Source of the DNA: Dryocosmus kuriphilus
Lineage: Eukaryota; Arthropoda; Insecta; Hymenoptera; Cynipidae
DNA length: 64,000 nucleotides
Reading direction: 5' to 3'
Assembly: GCA_038277395.1 (NCBI GenBank)
Contig: CM076191.1
Span: 98,629,588-98,693,587, forward strand
Made by a program: the position numbers and the translations under genes. The first letter of the stretch is position 1, and each line of letters begins with the position of its first letter. This document shows, in pieces, positions 46,601 through 61,600 of the stretch. The notes below the pieces were generated by a model, which saw only the letters and a list, made by a program, of their open reading frames with translations, did no database searches and was not told the DNA's origin.

Positions 46601-49600
46601 GACTATATGTTTGAAAAATATAAACATTAAAAGAGGTACACTTTTTTGATTTTGTATGTATTTGGACCGTCTACGTTGATGGAAGCGCTGTTGCCCGGAG
46701 TTTTTGTCGATTTCGACCAACGCGCGGGCACTTTTTACCAATATTATAGTTTGCGATGGTATCGCTGGACTATATGTTGAAAAATATAAAATTTAAAAAA
46801 GGTACACTTTTTTGGTTTTTTTGTATGTATTTGGACCGTCTACGTTGATGGAAGCGCTGTTGCCCGGAGTTTTTTTTTCGATTTCGACCAACGCGCGGGG
46901 GCACTTTTTTTACCAATATTATAGTTTGCGATGGTATCGCTGGACTATATGTTGAAAAATATAAACATTAAAAGAGGTACACTTTTTTGGTTTTGTATGT
47001 ATTTGGACCGTCTACGTTGATGGAAGCGCTGGTGCCCGGAGTTTTTGTCGATTTCGACCAACGCGCGGGCACTTTTTTACCAATATTATAGTTTGCGATG
47101 GTATCGCTGGACTATATGTTGAAAAATATAAACATTAAAAAGAGGTACACTTTTTTTTTTGGTTTTGTATGTATTTGGACCGTCTACGTTGATGGAAGCG
47201 CTGGTTGCCCGGAGTTTTTTTTTTGTCGATTTCGACCAACGCGCGGGCACTTTTTTACCAATATTATAGTTTTTGCGATGGTATCGCTCTGGACTATATG
47301 TTGAAAAATATAAACATTAAAAGAGGTACACTTTTTTTTTGGTTTTGTATGTATTTGGACCGTCTACGTTGATGGAAGCGCTGTTGCCCCGGAGTTTTTT
47401 TTGTCGATTTCGACCAACGCGCGGGCACTTTTTTTTTACCAATATTATAGTTTGCGATGGTATCGCTGGACTATATGTTGAAAAATATAAACATTAAAAG
47501 AGGTACACTTTTTTTTTTTTTGTATGTATTTGGACCGTCTACGTTGATGGAAGCGCTGTGTGCCCGGAGTTTTTGTCGATTTCGACCAACGCGCGGGCAC
47601 TTTTTTTTTTTTTTACCAATATTATAGTTTGCGATGGTATCGCTGGACTATATGTTTGAAAAATATAAACATTAAAAGAGGTACACTTTTTTTGGTTTTG
47701 TATGTATTTGGACCGTCTACGTTGATGGAAGCGCTGGTTGCCGGAGTTTTTTTTTTCGATTTCGACCAACGCGCGGGCACTTTTTTTTACCAATATTATA
47801 GTTTGCGATGGTATCGCTGGACTATATGTTGAAAAATATAAACATTAAAAGAGGTACACTTTTTTTGGTTTTGTATGTATTTGGACCGTCTACGTTGATG
47901 GAAGCGCTGGTGCCCGGAGTTTTTTGTCGATTTCGACCAACGCGCGGGCACTTTTTTACCAATATTATAGTTTGCGATGGTATCGCTGGACTATATGTTG
48001 AAAAATATAAACATTAAAAGAGGTACACTTTTTTTTTTTGTATGTATTTGGACCGTCTACGTTGATGGAAGCGCTGGTGCCCGGAGTTTTTTTGTCGATT
48101 TCGACCAACGCGCGGGCACTTTTTTTTACCAATATTATAGTTTGCGATGGTATCTCTGGACTATATGTTGAAAAATATAAACATTAAAAGAGGTACACTT
48201 TTTTGGTTTTGTATGTATTTGGACCGTCTACGTTGATGGAAGCGCTGGAAGCGCTGTGCCCCGGAGTTTTTTTGTCGATTTCGACCAACGCGCGGGCACT
48301 TTTTTTACCAATATTATAGTTTGCGATGGTATCGCTGGACTATATCTTGAAAAATATAAAACATTAAAAGAGGTACACTTTTTTTTTTGTATGTATTTTT
48401 GACCGTCTACGTTGATGGAAGCGCTGGTGCCCGGAGTTTTTGTCGATTTCGACCAACGCGCGGGCACTTTTTTACCAATATTATAGTTTGCGATGGTATC
48501 TCTGGACTATATGTTGAAAAATATAAAAATTAAAAGAGGTACACTTTTTTTTTTTTGTATGTATTTTTGGACCGTCTACGTTGATGGAAGCGCTGTTGCC
48601 CGGAGTTTTTTGTCGATTTCGACCAACGCGCGGGCACTTTTTTTTTTAATATTATATAGTTTGCGATGGTATCGCTGGACTATATCTTGAAAAATATAAA
48701 CATTAAAAGGTACACTTTTTTTTTTTTGTATGTATTTTTTGACCCGTCTACGTTGATGGAAGCGCTGTTGCCCGGAGTTTTTGTCGATTTCGACCAACGC
48801 GCGGGCACTTTTTTTACCAATATATATAGTTTGCGATGGTATCGCTGGACTATATGTTGAAAAAAATATAAACATAAAATTAAAAGAGGTACACTTTTTT
48901 TTTTTTTATGTATTTTTGGACCGTCTACGTTGATGGAAGCGCTGGTGCCCGGAGTTTTTTTTTTCGATCGATTTCGACCAACGCGCGGGCACTTTTTTTT
49001 ACCAATATTATAGTTTGCGATGGTATCGCTGGACTATATGTTGAAAAATATAAACATTAAAAGAGGTACACTTTTTTTTTTTTGTATGTATTTTTGACCG
49101 TCCGTCTACGTTGATGGAAGCGCTGGTTGCCCGGAGTTTTTTGTCGATTTCGACCAACGCGCGGGCACTTTTTTACCAATATTATAGTTTTGCGATGGTA
49201 TCGCTGGACTATATGTTGAAAAATATAAACATTAAAAGAGGTACACTTTTTTTTTTTGTTTGTATGTATTTGGACCGTCTACGGATGATGGAAGCGCTGT
49301 TGCCCGGAGTTTTTTTGTCGATTTCGACCAACGCGCGGGCACTTTTTTTTTTACCAATATTATAGTTTTTGCGATGGTATCGCTGGACTATATGTTTGAA
49401 AAATATAAAAACATTAAAAGAGGTACACTTTTTTTTTGTTTTGTATGTATTTGGACCGTCTACGTTGATGGAAGCGCTGTTGCCCGGAGTTTTTGTCGAT
49501 TTCGACCAACGCGCGGGCACTTTTTTTTTTTACCAATATTATAGTTTGCGATGGTATCGCTGGACTGGATATGTTGAAAAATATAAACATTAAAAAAGAG

Positions 49601-52600
49601 GTACACTTTTTTTTTTTTTGTATGTATTTGGACCGTCTACGTTGATGGAAGCGCGCTGGTGCCCGGAGTTTTTTTTCGATTTCGACCAACGCGCGGGCAC
49701 TTTTTTTTTTACCAATATTATAGTTTGCGATGGTATCGCTGGACTATATCTTGAAAAATATAAACATTAAAAGAGGTACACTTTTTTTTGTTTTGTAGTA
49801 TTTGGACCGTCTACGTTGATGGAAGCGCTGGTGCCCGGAGTTTTTGTCGATTTCGACCAACCAAACGCGGGCACTTTTTTTTACCAATATTATAGTTTTT
49901 GCGATGGTATCGCTGGACTATATCTTGAAAAATATAAACATTAAAAGAGGTACACTTTTTTGGTTTTGTATGTATTTTTTTGACCGTCTACGTTGATGGA
50001 AGCGCTGTTGCCCGGAGTTTTTTTGTCGATTTCGACCAACGCGCGGGCACTTTTTTACCAATATTATAGTTTTTGCGATGGTATCGCTGGACTATATGTT
50101 GAAAAATATAAATTATTAAAAGAGGTACACTTTTTTGTTTTTTGTATGTATTTTTGGACCGTCTACGTTGATGGAAGCGCTGTTTGCCCGGAGTTTTTTT
50201 TTTCGATTTTCGATTTCGACCAACGCGCGGGCACTTTTTTTTTACCAATATTATAGTTTTTGCGATGGTATCGCTGGACTATATGTTGAAAAATATAAAC
50301 ATTAAAAGAGGTACACATTTTTTTTTTTTTTGTATGTATTTGGACCGTCTACGTTGATGGAAGCGCTGGTGCCCGGAGTTTTTGTCGATTTCGACCAACG
50401 CGCGGGCACTTTTTTTTACCAATATTATAGTTTTGCGATGGTATCGCTGGACTATATGTTGAAAAAAACATAAACATTAAAAGAGGTACACTTTTTTGGT
50501 TTTGTATGTATTTTTGGACCGTCTACGTTGATGGAAGCGCTGTTGCCCGGAGTTTTTGTCGATTTCGACCAACGCGCGGGCACTTTTTTACCAATATTAT
50601 AGTTTGCGATGGTATCGCTGGACTATATGTTGAAAAATATAAAAATATAAACATTAAAAGAGGTACACTTTTTTTTTTTGTATGTATTTTTTGGACCGTC
50701 TACGTTGATGGAAGCGCTGTTGCCCGGAGTTTTTGTCGATTTCGACCAACGCGCGGGCACTTTTTTACCAATATTATAGTTTTTGCGATGGTATCTCTGG
50801 ACTATATGTTGAAAAATATAAACATTAAAAGAGAGGTACACTTTTTTGATTTTGTATGTATTTGGACCGTCTACGTTGATGGAAGCGCTGTTGCCCGGAG
50901 TTTTTGTCGATTTCGACCAACGCGCGGGCACTTTTTTTTTTTTTTTACCAATATTATAGTTTGCGATGGTATCGCTGGACTATATCTTGAAAAATATAAA
51001 ACATTAAAAGAGGTACACTTTTTTTTTTGTTTTGTATGTATTTGGACCGTCTACGTTGATGGAAGCGCTGTTGTGCCCGGAGTTTTTGTCGATTTCGACC
51101 AACGCGCGGGCACTTTTTTTTTTACAATATTATAGTTTGCGATGGTATCGCTGGACTATATCTTGAAAAATATAAACATTAAAAGAGGTACACTTTTTTT
51201 TTTGTATGTATTTGGACCGTCTACGTTGATGGAAGCGCTGTTGCCCGGAGTTTTTTTTTCGATTTCGACCAACGCGCGGGCACTTTTTTTTAAATATTAT
51301 AGTTTGCGATGGTATCGCTGGACTATATATCTTTGAAAAATATAACATTAAAAGAGGTACACTTTTTTGGTTTTTGTATGTATTTGGACCGTCTACGTTG
51401 ATGGAAGCGCTGTTGCCCGGAGTTTTTGTCGATTTCGACCAACGCGCGGGCACTTTTTTTTACCAATATTATAGTTTGCGATGGTATCGCTGGACTATAT
51501 CTTGAAAAATATAAACATTAAAAGAGGTACACTTTTTTTGGTTTTGTGTATGTATTTGGACCGTCTACGTTGATGGAAGCGCTGGTGCCCGGAGTTTTTG
51601 TCGATTTCGACCAACGCGCGGGCACTTTTTTTTTACCAATATTATAGTTTGCGATGGTATCGCTGGACTATATCTTGAAAAAATAAAAACATTAAAAGAG
51701 GTACACTTTTTTTTGTTTTGTATGTATTTGGACCGTCTACGTTGATGGAAGCGCTGTTGCCCGGAGTTTTTGTCGATTTCGACCAACGCGCGGGCACTTT
51801 TTTTACCAATATTATAGTTTGCGATGGTATCGCTGGACTATATGTTGAAAAATATAAACATTAAAAAAGGTACACTTTTTTTTTTTTGTGTATGTATTTG
51901 GACCGTCTACGTTGATGGAAGCGCTGGTTGCCCGGAGTTTTTGTCGATTTCGACCAACCAACGCGCGGGCACTTTTTTACCAATATTATAGTTTGCGATG
52001 GTATCGCTGGACTATATCTTGAAAAATATAAAAACATTAAAAGAGGTACACTTTTTTTTGGTTTTGTATGTATTTGGACCGTCTACGTTGATGGAAGCGC
52101 TGTTGCCCGGAGTTTTTGTCGATTTCGACCAACGCGCGGGCACTTTTTTTTTTACCAATATTATAGTTTGCGATGGTATCGCTGGACTATATATTGAAAA
52201 AATAAAAATTAAAAAGAAGAGTACACTTTTTTGGTTTTGTATGTATTTGGACCGTCTACGTTGATGGAAGCGCTGTTGCCCGGAGTTTTTTTTTGTCGAT
52301 TTCGACCAACGCGCGGGCACTTTTTTACCAATATTATAGTTTGCGATGGTATCGCTGGACTATATCTTGAAAAATATAAACATTAAAAGAGGTACACTTT
52401 TTTTGGTTTTGTATGTATTTGGACCGTCTACGTTGATGGAAGCGCTGTTGCCCGGAGTTTTTTTTGTCGATTTCGACCAACGCGCGGGCACTTTTTTTTA
52501 CCAATATTATAGTTTTTTGCGATGGTATCGCTGGACTATATCTTGAAAAATATAAACATTAAAAAAGAGGTACACTTTTTTTTTTGGTTTTGTATGTATT

Positions 52601-55600
52601 TGGACCGTCTACGTTGATGGAAGCGCTGGTTGCCCGGAGTTTTTTTTGTCGATTTCGACCAACGCGCGGGCACTTTTTTTTTTTTTATATTATAGTTTGC
52701 GATGGTATCGCTGGACTATATGTTGAAAAATATAAAAACATTAAAAGAGAGGTACACTTTTTTGGTTTTGTGTATGTATTTGGACCGTCTACGTTGATGG
52801 AAGCGCTGGTTGCCCCGGAGTTTTTTTGTCGATTTCGACCAACGCGCGGGCACTTTTTTTTACCAATATTATAGTTTGCGATGGTATCGCTGGACTATAT
52901 ATTGAAAAATATAAACATTAAAAGAGGTACACTTTTTTTTTTGATTTTGTATGTATTTGGACCGTCTACGTTGATGGAAGCGCTGGTGCCCGGAGTTTTT
53001 GTCGATTTCGACCAACGCGCGGGCACTTTTTTACCAATATTATAGTTTGCGATGGTATCGCTGGACTATATATTTGAAAAATATAAACATTAAAAGAGGT
53101 ACACTTTTTTTTTTTTGTATGTATTTGGACCGTCTACGTTGATGGAAGCGCTGTTGCCCGGAGTTTTTGTCGATTTCGACCAACGCGCGGGCACTTTTTT
53201 TACCAATATTATAGTTTGCGATGGTATCGCTGGACTATATCTTGAAAAATATAAACATTAAAAGAGGTACACTTTTTTGGTTTTGTGTATTTTTGGACCG
53301 TCTACGTTGATGGAAGCGCTGTTGTGCCCGGAGTTTTTGTCGATTTCGACCAACGCGCGCGCGGGCACTTTTTTTTACCAAAATTATAGTTTTTGCGATG
53401 GTATCGCTGGACTATATGTTGAAAAATATAAACATTAAAAGAGGTACACTTTTTTTTTTTTTTTTTTGTATGTATTTTTGACCGTCTACGTTGATGGAAG
53501 CGCTGTTGCCCGGAGTTTTTGTCGATTTCGACCAACGCGCGGGCACTTTTTTTTTACCAATATTATAGTTTGCGATGGTATCGCTGGACTATATCTTGAA
53601 AAATATAAACATTAAAAGAGGTACACTTTTTTTTGGTTTTGTATGTATTTTTGGACCGTCTACGTTGATGGAAGCGCTGTTGCCCGGAGTTTTTTTTTGT
53701 CGATTTCGACCAACGCGCGGGCACTTTTTTTTTTTACCAATATTATAGTTTGCGATGGTATCGCTGGACTATATCTTGAAAAATATAAACATTAAAAGAG
53801 GTACACTTTTTTTTTTTTGTATGTATTTGGACCGTCTACGTTGATGGAAGCGCTGTTGCCCGGAGTTTTTGTCGATTTCGACCAACGCGGGGCACACTTT
53901 TTTTACCAATATTATAGTTTGCGATGGTATCGCTGGACTATATGTTTGAAAAATATAAACATTAAAAGAGGTACACTTTTTTTTTTTTTTGTATGTATTT
54001 GGACCGTCTACGTTTGATGGAAGCGCTGGTTGCCCGGAGTTTTTTGTCGATTTCGACCAACGCGCGGGCACTTTTTTTTTTTAATATTATAGTTTGCGAT
54101 GGTATCGCTGGACTATATCTTGAAAAATATAAACATTAAAAGAGGTACACTTTTTTGATTTTGTATGTATTTTTGGGACCGTCTACGTTGATGGAAGCGC
54201 TGTTGCCCGGAGTTTTTGTCGATTTCGACCAACGCGCGGGCACTTTTTTACCAATATTATAGTTTGCGATGGTATCGCTGGACTATATCTTGAAAAATAT
54301 AAACATTAAAAGAGGTACACTTTTTTTGGTTTTGTATGTATTTTGGACCGTCTACGTTGATGGAAGCGCTGGTTGCCCGGAGTTTTTTTTTGTCGATTTC
54401 GACCAACGCGCGGGGCACTTTTTTTTACCAATATTATAGTTTGCGATGGTATCGCTGGACTATATCTTGAAAAATATAAACAAACATTAAAAGAGGTACA
54501 CTTTTTTTTTTGTATGTATTTTGGACCGTCTACGTTGATGGAAGCGCTGTTGCCCGGAGTTTTTGTCGATTTCGACCAACGCGCGGGCACTTTTTTACCA
54601 ATATTATAGTTTGCGATGGTATCGCTGGACTATATTTGAAAAATATAAACATTAAAAGAGGTACACTTTTTTTTTGGTTTTGTATGTATTTGGACCGTCT
54701 ACGTTGATGGAAGCGCTGTTGCCCGGAGTTTTTTTCGATTTCGTCGATTTCGACCAACGCGCGGGCACTTTTTTACCAATATTATAGTTTGCGATGGTAT
54801 CGCTGGACTATATCTTGAAAAATATAAACATTAAAAGAGGTACACTTTTTTGGTTTTGTATGTATTTGGACCGTCTACGTTGATGGAAGCGCTGGTGCCC
54901 GGAGTTTTTTGTCGATTTCGACCAACGCGCGCGGGCACTTTTTTACCAATATTATAGTTTGCGATGGTATCGCTGGACTATATCTTGAAAAATATAAACA
55001 TTAAAAGAGGTACACTTTTTTTGGTTTTGTATGTATTTGGACCGTCTACGTTGATGGAAGCGCTGGTTGCCCGGAGTTTTTGTCGATTTCGACCAACGCG
55101 CGGGCACTTTTTTTACCAATATTATAGTTTTTGCGATGGTATCGCTGGACTATATCTTGAAAAATATAAACATTAAAAGAGGTACACTTTTTTGGTTTTG
55201 TATGTATTTGGACCGTCTACGTTGATGGAAGCGCTGGTGCCCGGAGTTTTTTTTTGTCGATTTCGACCAACGCGCGGGCACTTTTTTTTTTACCAATATT
55301 ATTATAGTTTGCGATGGTATCGCTGGACTATATCTTGAAAAATATAAACATTAAAAAAAGAGGTACACTTTTTTTTTTTTGTATGTATTTTTTGGACCGT
55401 CTACGTTGATGGAAGCGCTGGTGCCCGGAGTTTTTGTCGATTTCGACCAACGCGCGGGCACTTTTTTTACCAATATTATAGTTTGCGATGTATCTCTGGA
55501 CAATATGTTGAAAAATATAAACATTAAAAGAGGTACACTTTTTTTTTATTTTGTATGTATTTTGGACCGTCTACGTTGATGGAAGCGCTGTTGCCCGGAG

Positions 55601-58600
55601 TTTTTGTCGATTTCGACCAACGCGCGGGCACTTTTTTTACCAATATTATAGTTTGCGATGGTATCGCTGGACTATATGTTGAAAAATATAAACATTAAAA
55701 GAGGTACACTTTTTTGTTTTGTATGTATTTGGACCGTCTACGTTGATGGAAGCGCTGTTGCCCGGAGTTTTTTTTTTGTCGATTTCGACCAACGCGCGGG
55801 CACTTTTTTTACCAATATTATAGTTTTTGCGATGGTATCGCTGGACTATATGTTGAAAAATATAAACATTAAAAGAGGTACACTTTTTTTTGATTTTGTA
55901 TGTATTTGGACCGTCTACGTTGATGGAAGCGCTGTTGCCCGGAGTTTTTTGTCGATTTCGACCAACGCGCGGGCACTTTTTTTTTACCAATATTATAGTT
56001 TGCGATGGTATCGCTGGAAATATGTTGAAAAATATAAACATTAAAAGAGGTACACTTTTTTGGTTTTGTATGTATTTTTTTTGACCGTCCGTCTACGTTG
56101 ATGGAAGCGCTGTTGCCCGGAGTTTTTTTCGATTTCGACCAACGCGCGGGCACTTTTTTTTTACCAATATTATAGTTTGCGATGGTATCGCTGGACTATA
56201 TCTTGAAAAATATAAAAACATTAAAAGAGGTACACTTTTTTGGTTTTTGTATGTATTTTTGGACCGTCTACGTTGATGAAGCGCTGGTGCCCCGGAGTTT
56301 TTTTTTGTCGATTTCGACCAACGCGCGGGGCACTTTTTTTTTTACCAATATTATAGTTTGCGATGGTATCTCTGGACTATATCTTGAAAAATATAAAACA
56401 TTAAAAGAGGTACACTTTTTTGGTTTTGTATGTATTTTTTGACCGTCTACGTTGATGGAAGCGCTGCTGTGCCCGGAGTTTTTGTCGATTTCGACCAACG
56501 CGCGGGCACTTTTTTACCAATATTATAGTTTGCGATGGTATCGCTGGACTATATATTGAAAAAATATAAACATTAAAAGAGGTACACTTTTTTGGTTTTG
56601 TATGTATTTTTTGACCGTCTACGTTGATGGAAGCGCTGTTGCCCGGAGTTTTTTTCGATTTCGACCAACGCGCGGGCACTTTTTTACCAATATTATAGTT
56701 TGCGATGGTATCGCTGGACTATATCTTGAAAAATATAAAACATTAAAAGAGGTACACTTTTTTGGTTTTTGTATGTATTTTGGACCGTCTACGTTGATGG
56801 AAGCGCTGTTGCCCGGAGTTTTTGTCGATTTCGACCAACGCGCGGGCACTTTTTTACCAATATTATAGTTTGCGATGGTATCGCTGGACTATATCTTGAA
56901 AAATATAAACATTAAAAGAGGTACACTTTTTTTTTTTTTGTATGTATTTGGACCGTCTACGTTGATGGAAGCGCTGGTGCCCGGAGTTTTTTTTTGGTCG
57001 ATTTCGACCAACGCGCGGGCACTTTTTTACCAATATTATAGTTTGCGATGGTATCGCTGGACTATATCTTGAAAAATAAAAATATAAAAACATTAAAAGA
57101 GGTACACTTTTTTTTGGTTTTGTATGTATTTTTTGGGACCGTCTACGTTGATGGAAGCGCTGTTGCCCGGAGTTTTTGTCGATTTCGACCAACGCGCGGG
57201 CACTTTTTTACCAATATTATAGTTTGCGATGGTATCGCTGGACTATATGTTGAAAAATATAAACATTAAAAGAGGTACACTTTTTTGATTTTTTGTATGT
57301 ATTTTTGGACCGTCTACGTTGATGGAAGCGCTGTTGCCCGGAGTTTTTTTTGTCGATTTCGACCAACGCGCGGGGCACTTTTTTTACCAATATTATAGTT
57401 TTGCGATGGTATCGCTGGACTATATGTTGAAAAATATAAAAATTATTAAAAGAGGTACACTTTTTTTTTTTTTTATGTATTTTTGGACCGTTACGTTGAT
57501 GGAAGCGCTGGTTGCCCGGAGTTTTTGTCGATTTCGACCAACGCGCGGGCACTTTTTTTTTTTACCAATATTATAGTTTGCGATGGTATCGCTGGACTAT
57601 ATCTTGAAAAAATATAAACATTAAAAGAGGTACACTTTTTTTTTGGTTTTGTATGTATTTTTGGACCGTCTACGTTGATGGAAGCGCTGTTGTGCCCGGA
57701 GTTTTTGTCGATTTCGACCAACGCGCGGGCACTTTTTTTTTACCAATATTATAGTTTTGCGATGGTATCGCTGGACTATATCTTGAAAAATATAAACATT
57801 AAAAGAGGTACACTTTTTTTTTTTGTATGTATTTTGGACCGTCTACGTTGATGATGGAAGCGCTGTTGCCCGGAGTTTTTTTTGTCGATTTCGACCAACG
57901 CGCGGGCACTTTTTTTTTTTTTTTTTACCAATATTATAGTTTGCGATGGTATCGCTGGACTATATCTTGAAAAATATAAACATTAAAAGAGGTACACTTT
58001 TTTTGTTTTGTATGTATTTTTGACCGTCTACGTTGATGGAAGCGCTGTTGCCCGGAGTTTTTTTTTTCGATTTCGACCAACGCGCGGGCACTTTTTTTTT
58101 TTTTACCAATATTATAGTTTGCGATGGTATCGCTGGACTATATCTTGAAAAATATAAACATTAAAAGAGGTACACTTTTTTTTTGGTTTTGTATGTATTT
58201 GGACCGTCTACGTTGATGGAAGCGCTGTTGCCCCCGGAGTTTTTTTTGTCGATTTCGACCAACGCGCGGGCACTTTTTTTTTTTTTACCAATATTATAGT
58301 TTGCGATGGTATCGCTGGACTATATCTTGAAAAATATAAACATTAAAAGAGGTACACTTTTTTTTTGTTTATGTATTTGACCGTCTACGTTGATGGAAGC
58401 GCTGGTGCCCGGAGTTTTTGTCGATTTCGACCAACGCGCGGGCACTTTTTTTACCAATATTATATAGTTTGCGATGGTATCGCTGCTGGACTATATCTTG
58501 AAAAATATAAAAATTAAAAAAAGAGGTACACTTTTTTGGTTTTGTATGTATTTGGACCGTCTACGTTGATGGAAGCGCTGTTGCCCGGAGTTTTTGTCGA

Positions 58601-61600
58601 TTTCGACCAACGCGCGGGCACTTTTTTTTTTTACCAATATTATAGTTTGCGATGGTATCGCTGGACTATATTGTTGAAAAATATAAAATTTAAAAGAGAG
58701 GTACACTTTTTTTTTTGTTTTGTATGTATTTGGACCGTCTACGTTGATGGAAGCGCTGTTGCCCGGAGTTTTTTTGTCGATTTCGACCAACGCGCGGGCA
58801 CTTTTTTTACCAATATTATAGTTTTGCGATGGTATCGCTGGACTATATCTTGAAAAAATATAAAAACATTAAAAGAGGTACACTTTTTTTGGTTTTTGTA
58901 TGTATTTGGACCGTCTACGTTGATGGAAGCGCTGTTGCCCGGAGTTTTTTTTCGATTTCGACCAACGCGCGGGCACTTTTTTTTACCAATATTATAGTTT
59001 GCGATGGTATCGCTGGACTATATGTTGAAAAATATAAACAAAAAGAGGTACACTTTTTTGGTTTTGTATGTATTTGGACCGTCTACGTTGATGGAAGCGC
59101 TGGTTGCCCGGAGTTTTTTTGTCGATTTCGACCAACGCGCGGGCACTTTTTTTTTTTTTCCAATATTATAGTTTGCGATGGTATCGCTGGACTATATATT
59201 TGAAAAATATAAACATTAAAAAGAGGTACACTTTTTTTTTTTTTTGTATGTATTTGGACCGTCTACGTTGATGGAAGCGCTGTTGCCCGGAGTTTTTGTC
59301 GATTTCGACCAACGCGCGGGCACTTTTTTTTTTTACCAATATTATAGTTTGCGATGGTATCGCTGGACTATATGTTTGAAAAATATAAACATTAAAAGAG
59401 GTACACTTTTTTTTTTGTATGTATTTTTGGACCGTCTACGTTGATGGAAGCGCTGGTGCCCGGAGTTTTTGTCGATTTCGACCAACGCGCGGGGCACTTT
59501 TTTTTTACCAATATTATAGTTTGCGATGGTATCGCTGGACTATATCTTGAAAAATATAAACATTAAAAGAGGTACACTTTTTTTGGTTTTGTATGTATTT
59601 TTGGACCGTCTACGTTGATGGAAGCGCTGTTGCCCGGAGTTTTTGTCGATTTCGACCAACGCGCGGGCACTTTTTTACCAATATTATAGTTTGCGATGGT
59701 ATCGCTGGACTATATGTTGAAAAATATAAACATTAAAAGAGGTACACTTTTTTTTTTTTTGTATGTATTTTGGACCGTCTACGTTGATGGAAGCGCTGTT
59801 GCCCGGAGTTTTTTTTTCGATTTCGACCAACGCGCGGGCACTTTTTTACCAATATTATAGTTTGCGATGGTATCGCTGGACTATATCTTGAAAAATATAA
59901 ACATTAAAAGAGGTACACTTTTTTTTTGTATGTATTTGGACCGTCTACGTTGATGGAAGCGCTGTTGCCCGGAGTTTTTGTCGATTTCGACCAACGCGCG
60001 GGCACTTTTTTTTTTATTATAGTTTGCGATGGTATCGCTGGACTATATCTTGAAAAAAAATATATAACATTAAAAGAGGTACACTTTTTTGGTTTTTGTA
60101 TGTTTTTTTTTTTACGTCTACGTTGATGGAAGCGCTGTTGCCCCCGGAGTTTTTTGTCGATTTCGACCAACGCGCGGGCACTTTTTTTTTTTTACCAATA
60201 TTATAGTTTGCGATGGTATCGCTGGACTATATCTTGAAAAATATAAACATTAAAAGAGGTACACTTTTTTTTTTTTTGTATGTATTTGGACCGTCTACGT
60301 TGATGGAAGCGCTGTTGCCCGGAGTTTTTGTCGATTTCGACCAACGCGCGGGCACTTTTTTTTTTACCAATATTATATAGTTTGCGATGGTATCTCTGGA
60401 CTATATGTTGAAAAATATAAACATTAAAAGAGGTACACTTTTTTTTTTTTTGTATGTATTTGGACCGTCTACGTTGATGGAAGCGCTGTTGCCCGGAGTT
60501 TTTTTTGTCGATTTCGACCAACGCGCGGGGGCACTTTTTTTTTTTACAATATTATAGTTTGCGATGTATCGCTGGACTATATCTTGAAAAATATAAACAT
60601 TAAAAGAGGTACACTTTTTTTTTTTTGTATGTATTTGGACCGTCTACGTTGATGGAAGCGCTGTTGCCCGGAGTTTTTGTCGATTTCGACCAACGCGCGG
60701 GCACTTTTTTTAATACCAATATTATAGTTTGCGATGGTATCGCTGGACTATATCTTGAAAAATATAAACATTAAAAGAGGTACACTTTTTTGGTTTTGTA
60801 TGTATTTGGACCGTCTACGTTGATGGAAGCGCTGTTGCCCGGAGTTTTTTGTCGATTTCGACCAACGCGCGGGCACTTTTTTTTTTTACCAATATTATAG
60901 TTTGCGATGGTATCGCTGGACTATATCTTGAAAAATATAAACATTAAAAAAGAGGTACACTTTTTTTGGTTTTGTATGTATTTTTGGACCGTCTACGTTG
61001 ATGGAAGCGCTGTTGCCCGGAGTTTTTTTTTGTCGATTTCGACCAACGCGCGGGGCACTTTTTTTTTACCAATATTATAGTTTGCGATGGTATCGCTGGA
61101 CTATATCTTTGAAAAATATAAACATTAAAAGAGGTACACTTTTTTTTTTTTGTATGTATTTGGACCGTCTACGTTGATGGAAGCGCTGTTGCCCGGAGTT
61201 TTTGTCGATTTCGACCAACGCGCGGGCACTTTTTTTTTTTTTTTATATTATAGTTTGCGATGGTATCGCTGGACTATATATTTGAAAAATATAAACATTA
61301 AAAGAGGTACACTTTTTTTTGTTTTGTATGTATTTGGACCGTCTACGTTGATGGAAGCGCTGTTGCCCGGAGTTTTTGTCGATTTCGACCAACGCGCGGG
61401 CACTTTTTTTTTTTACCAATATTATAGTTTGCGATGGTATCGCTGGACTATATCTTGAAAAATATAAACATTAAAAGAGGTACACTTTTTTGGTTTTGTA
61501 TGTATTTTTGGACCGTCTACGTTGATGGAAGCGCTGTTGCCCGGAGTTTTTGTCGATTTCGACCAACGCGCGGGCACTTTTTTACCAATATTATAGTTTG

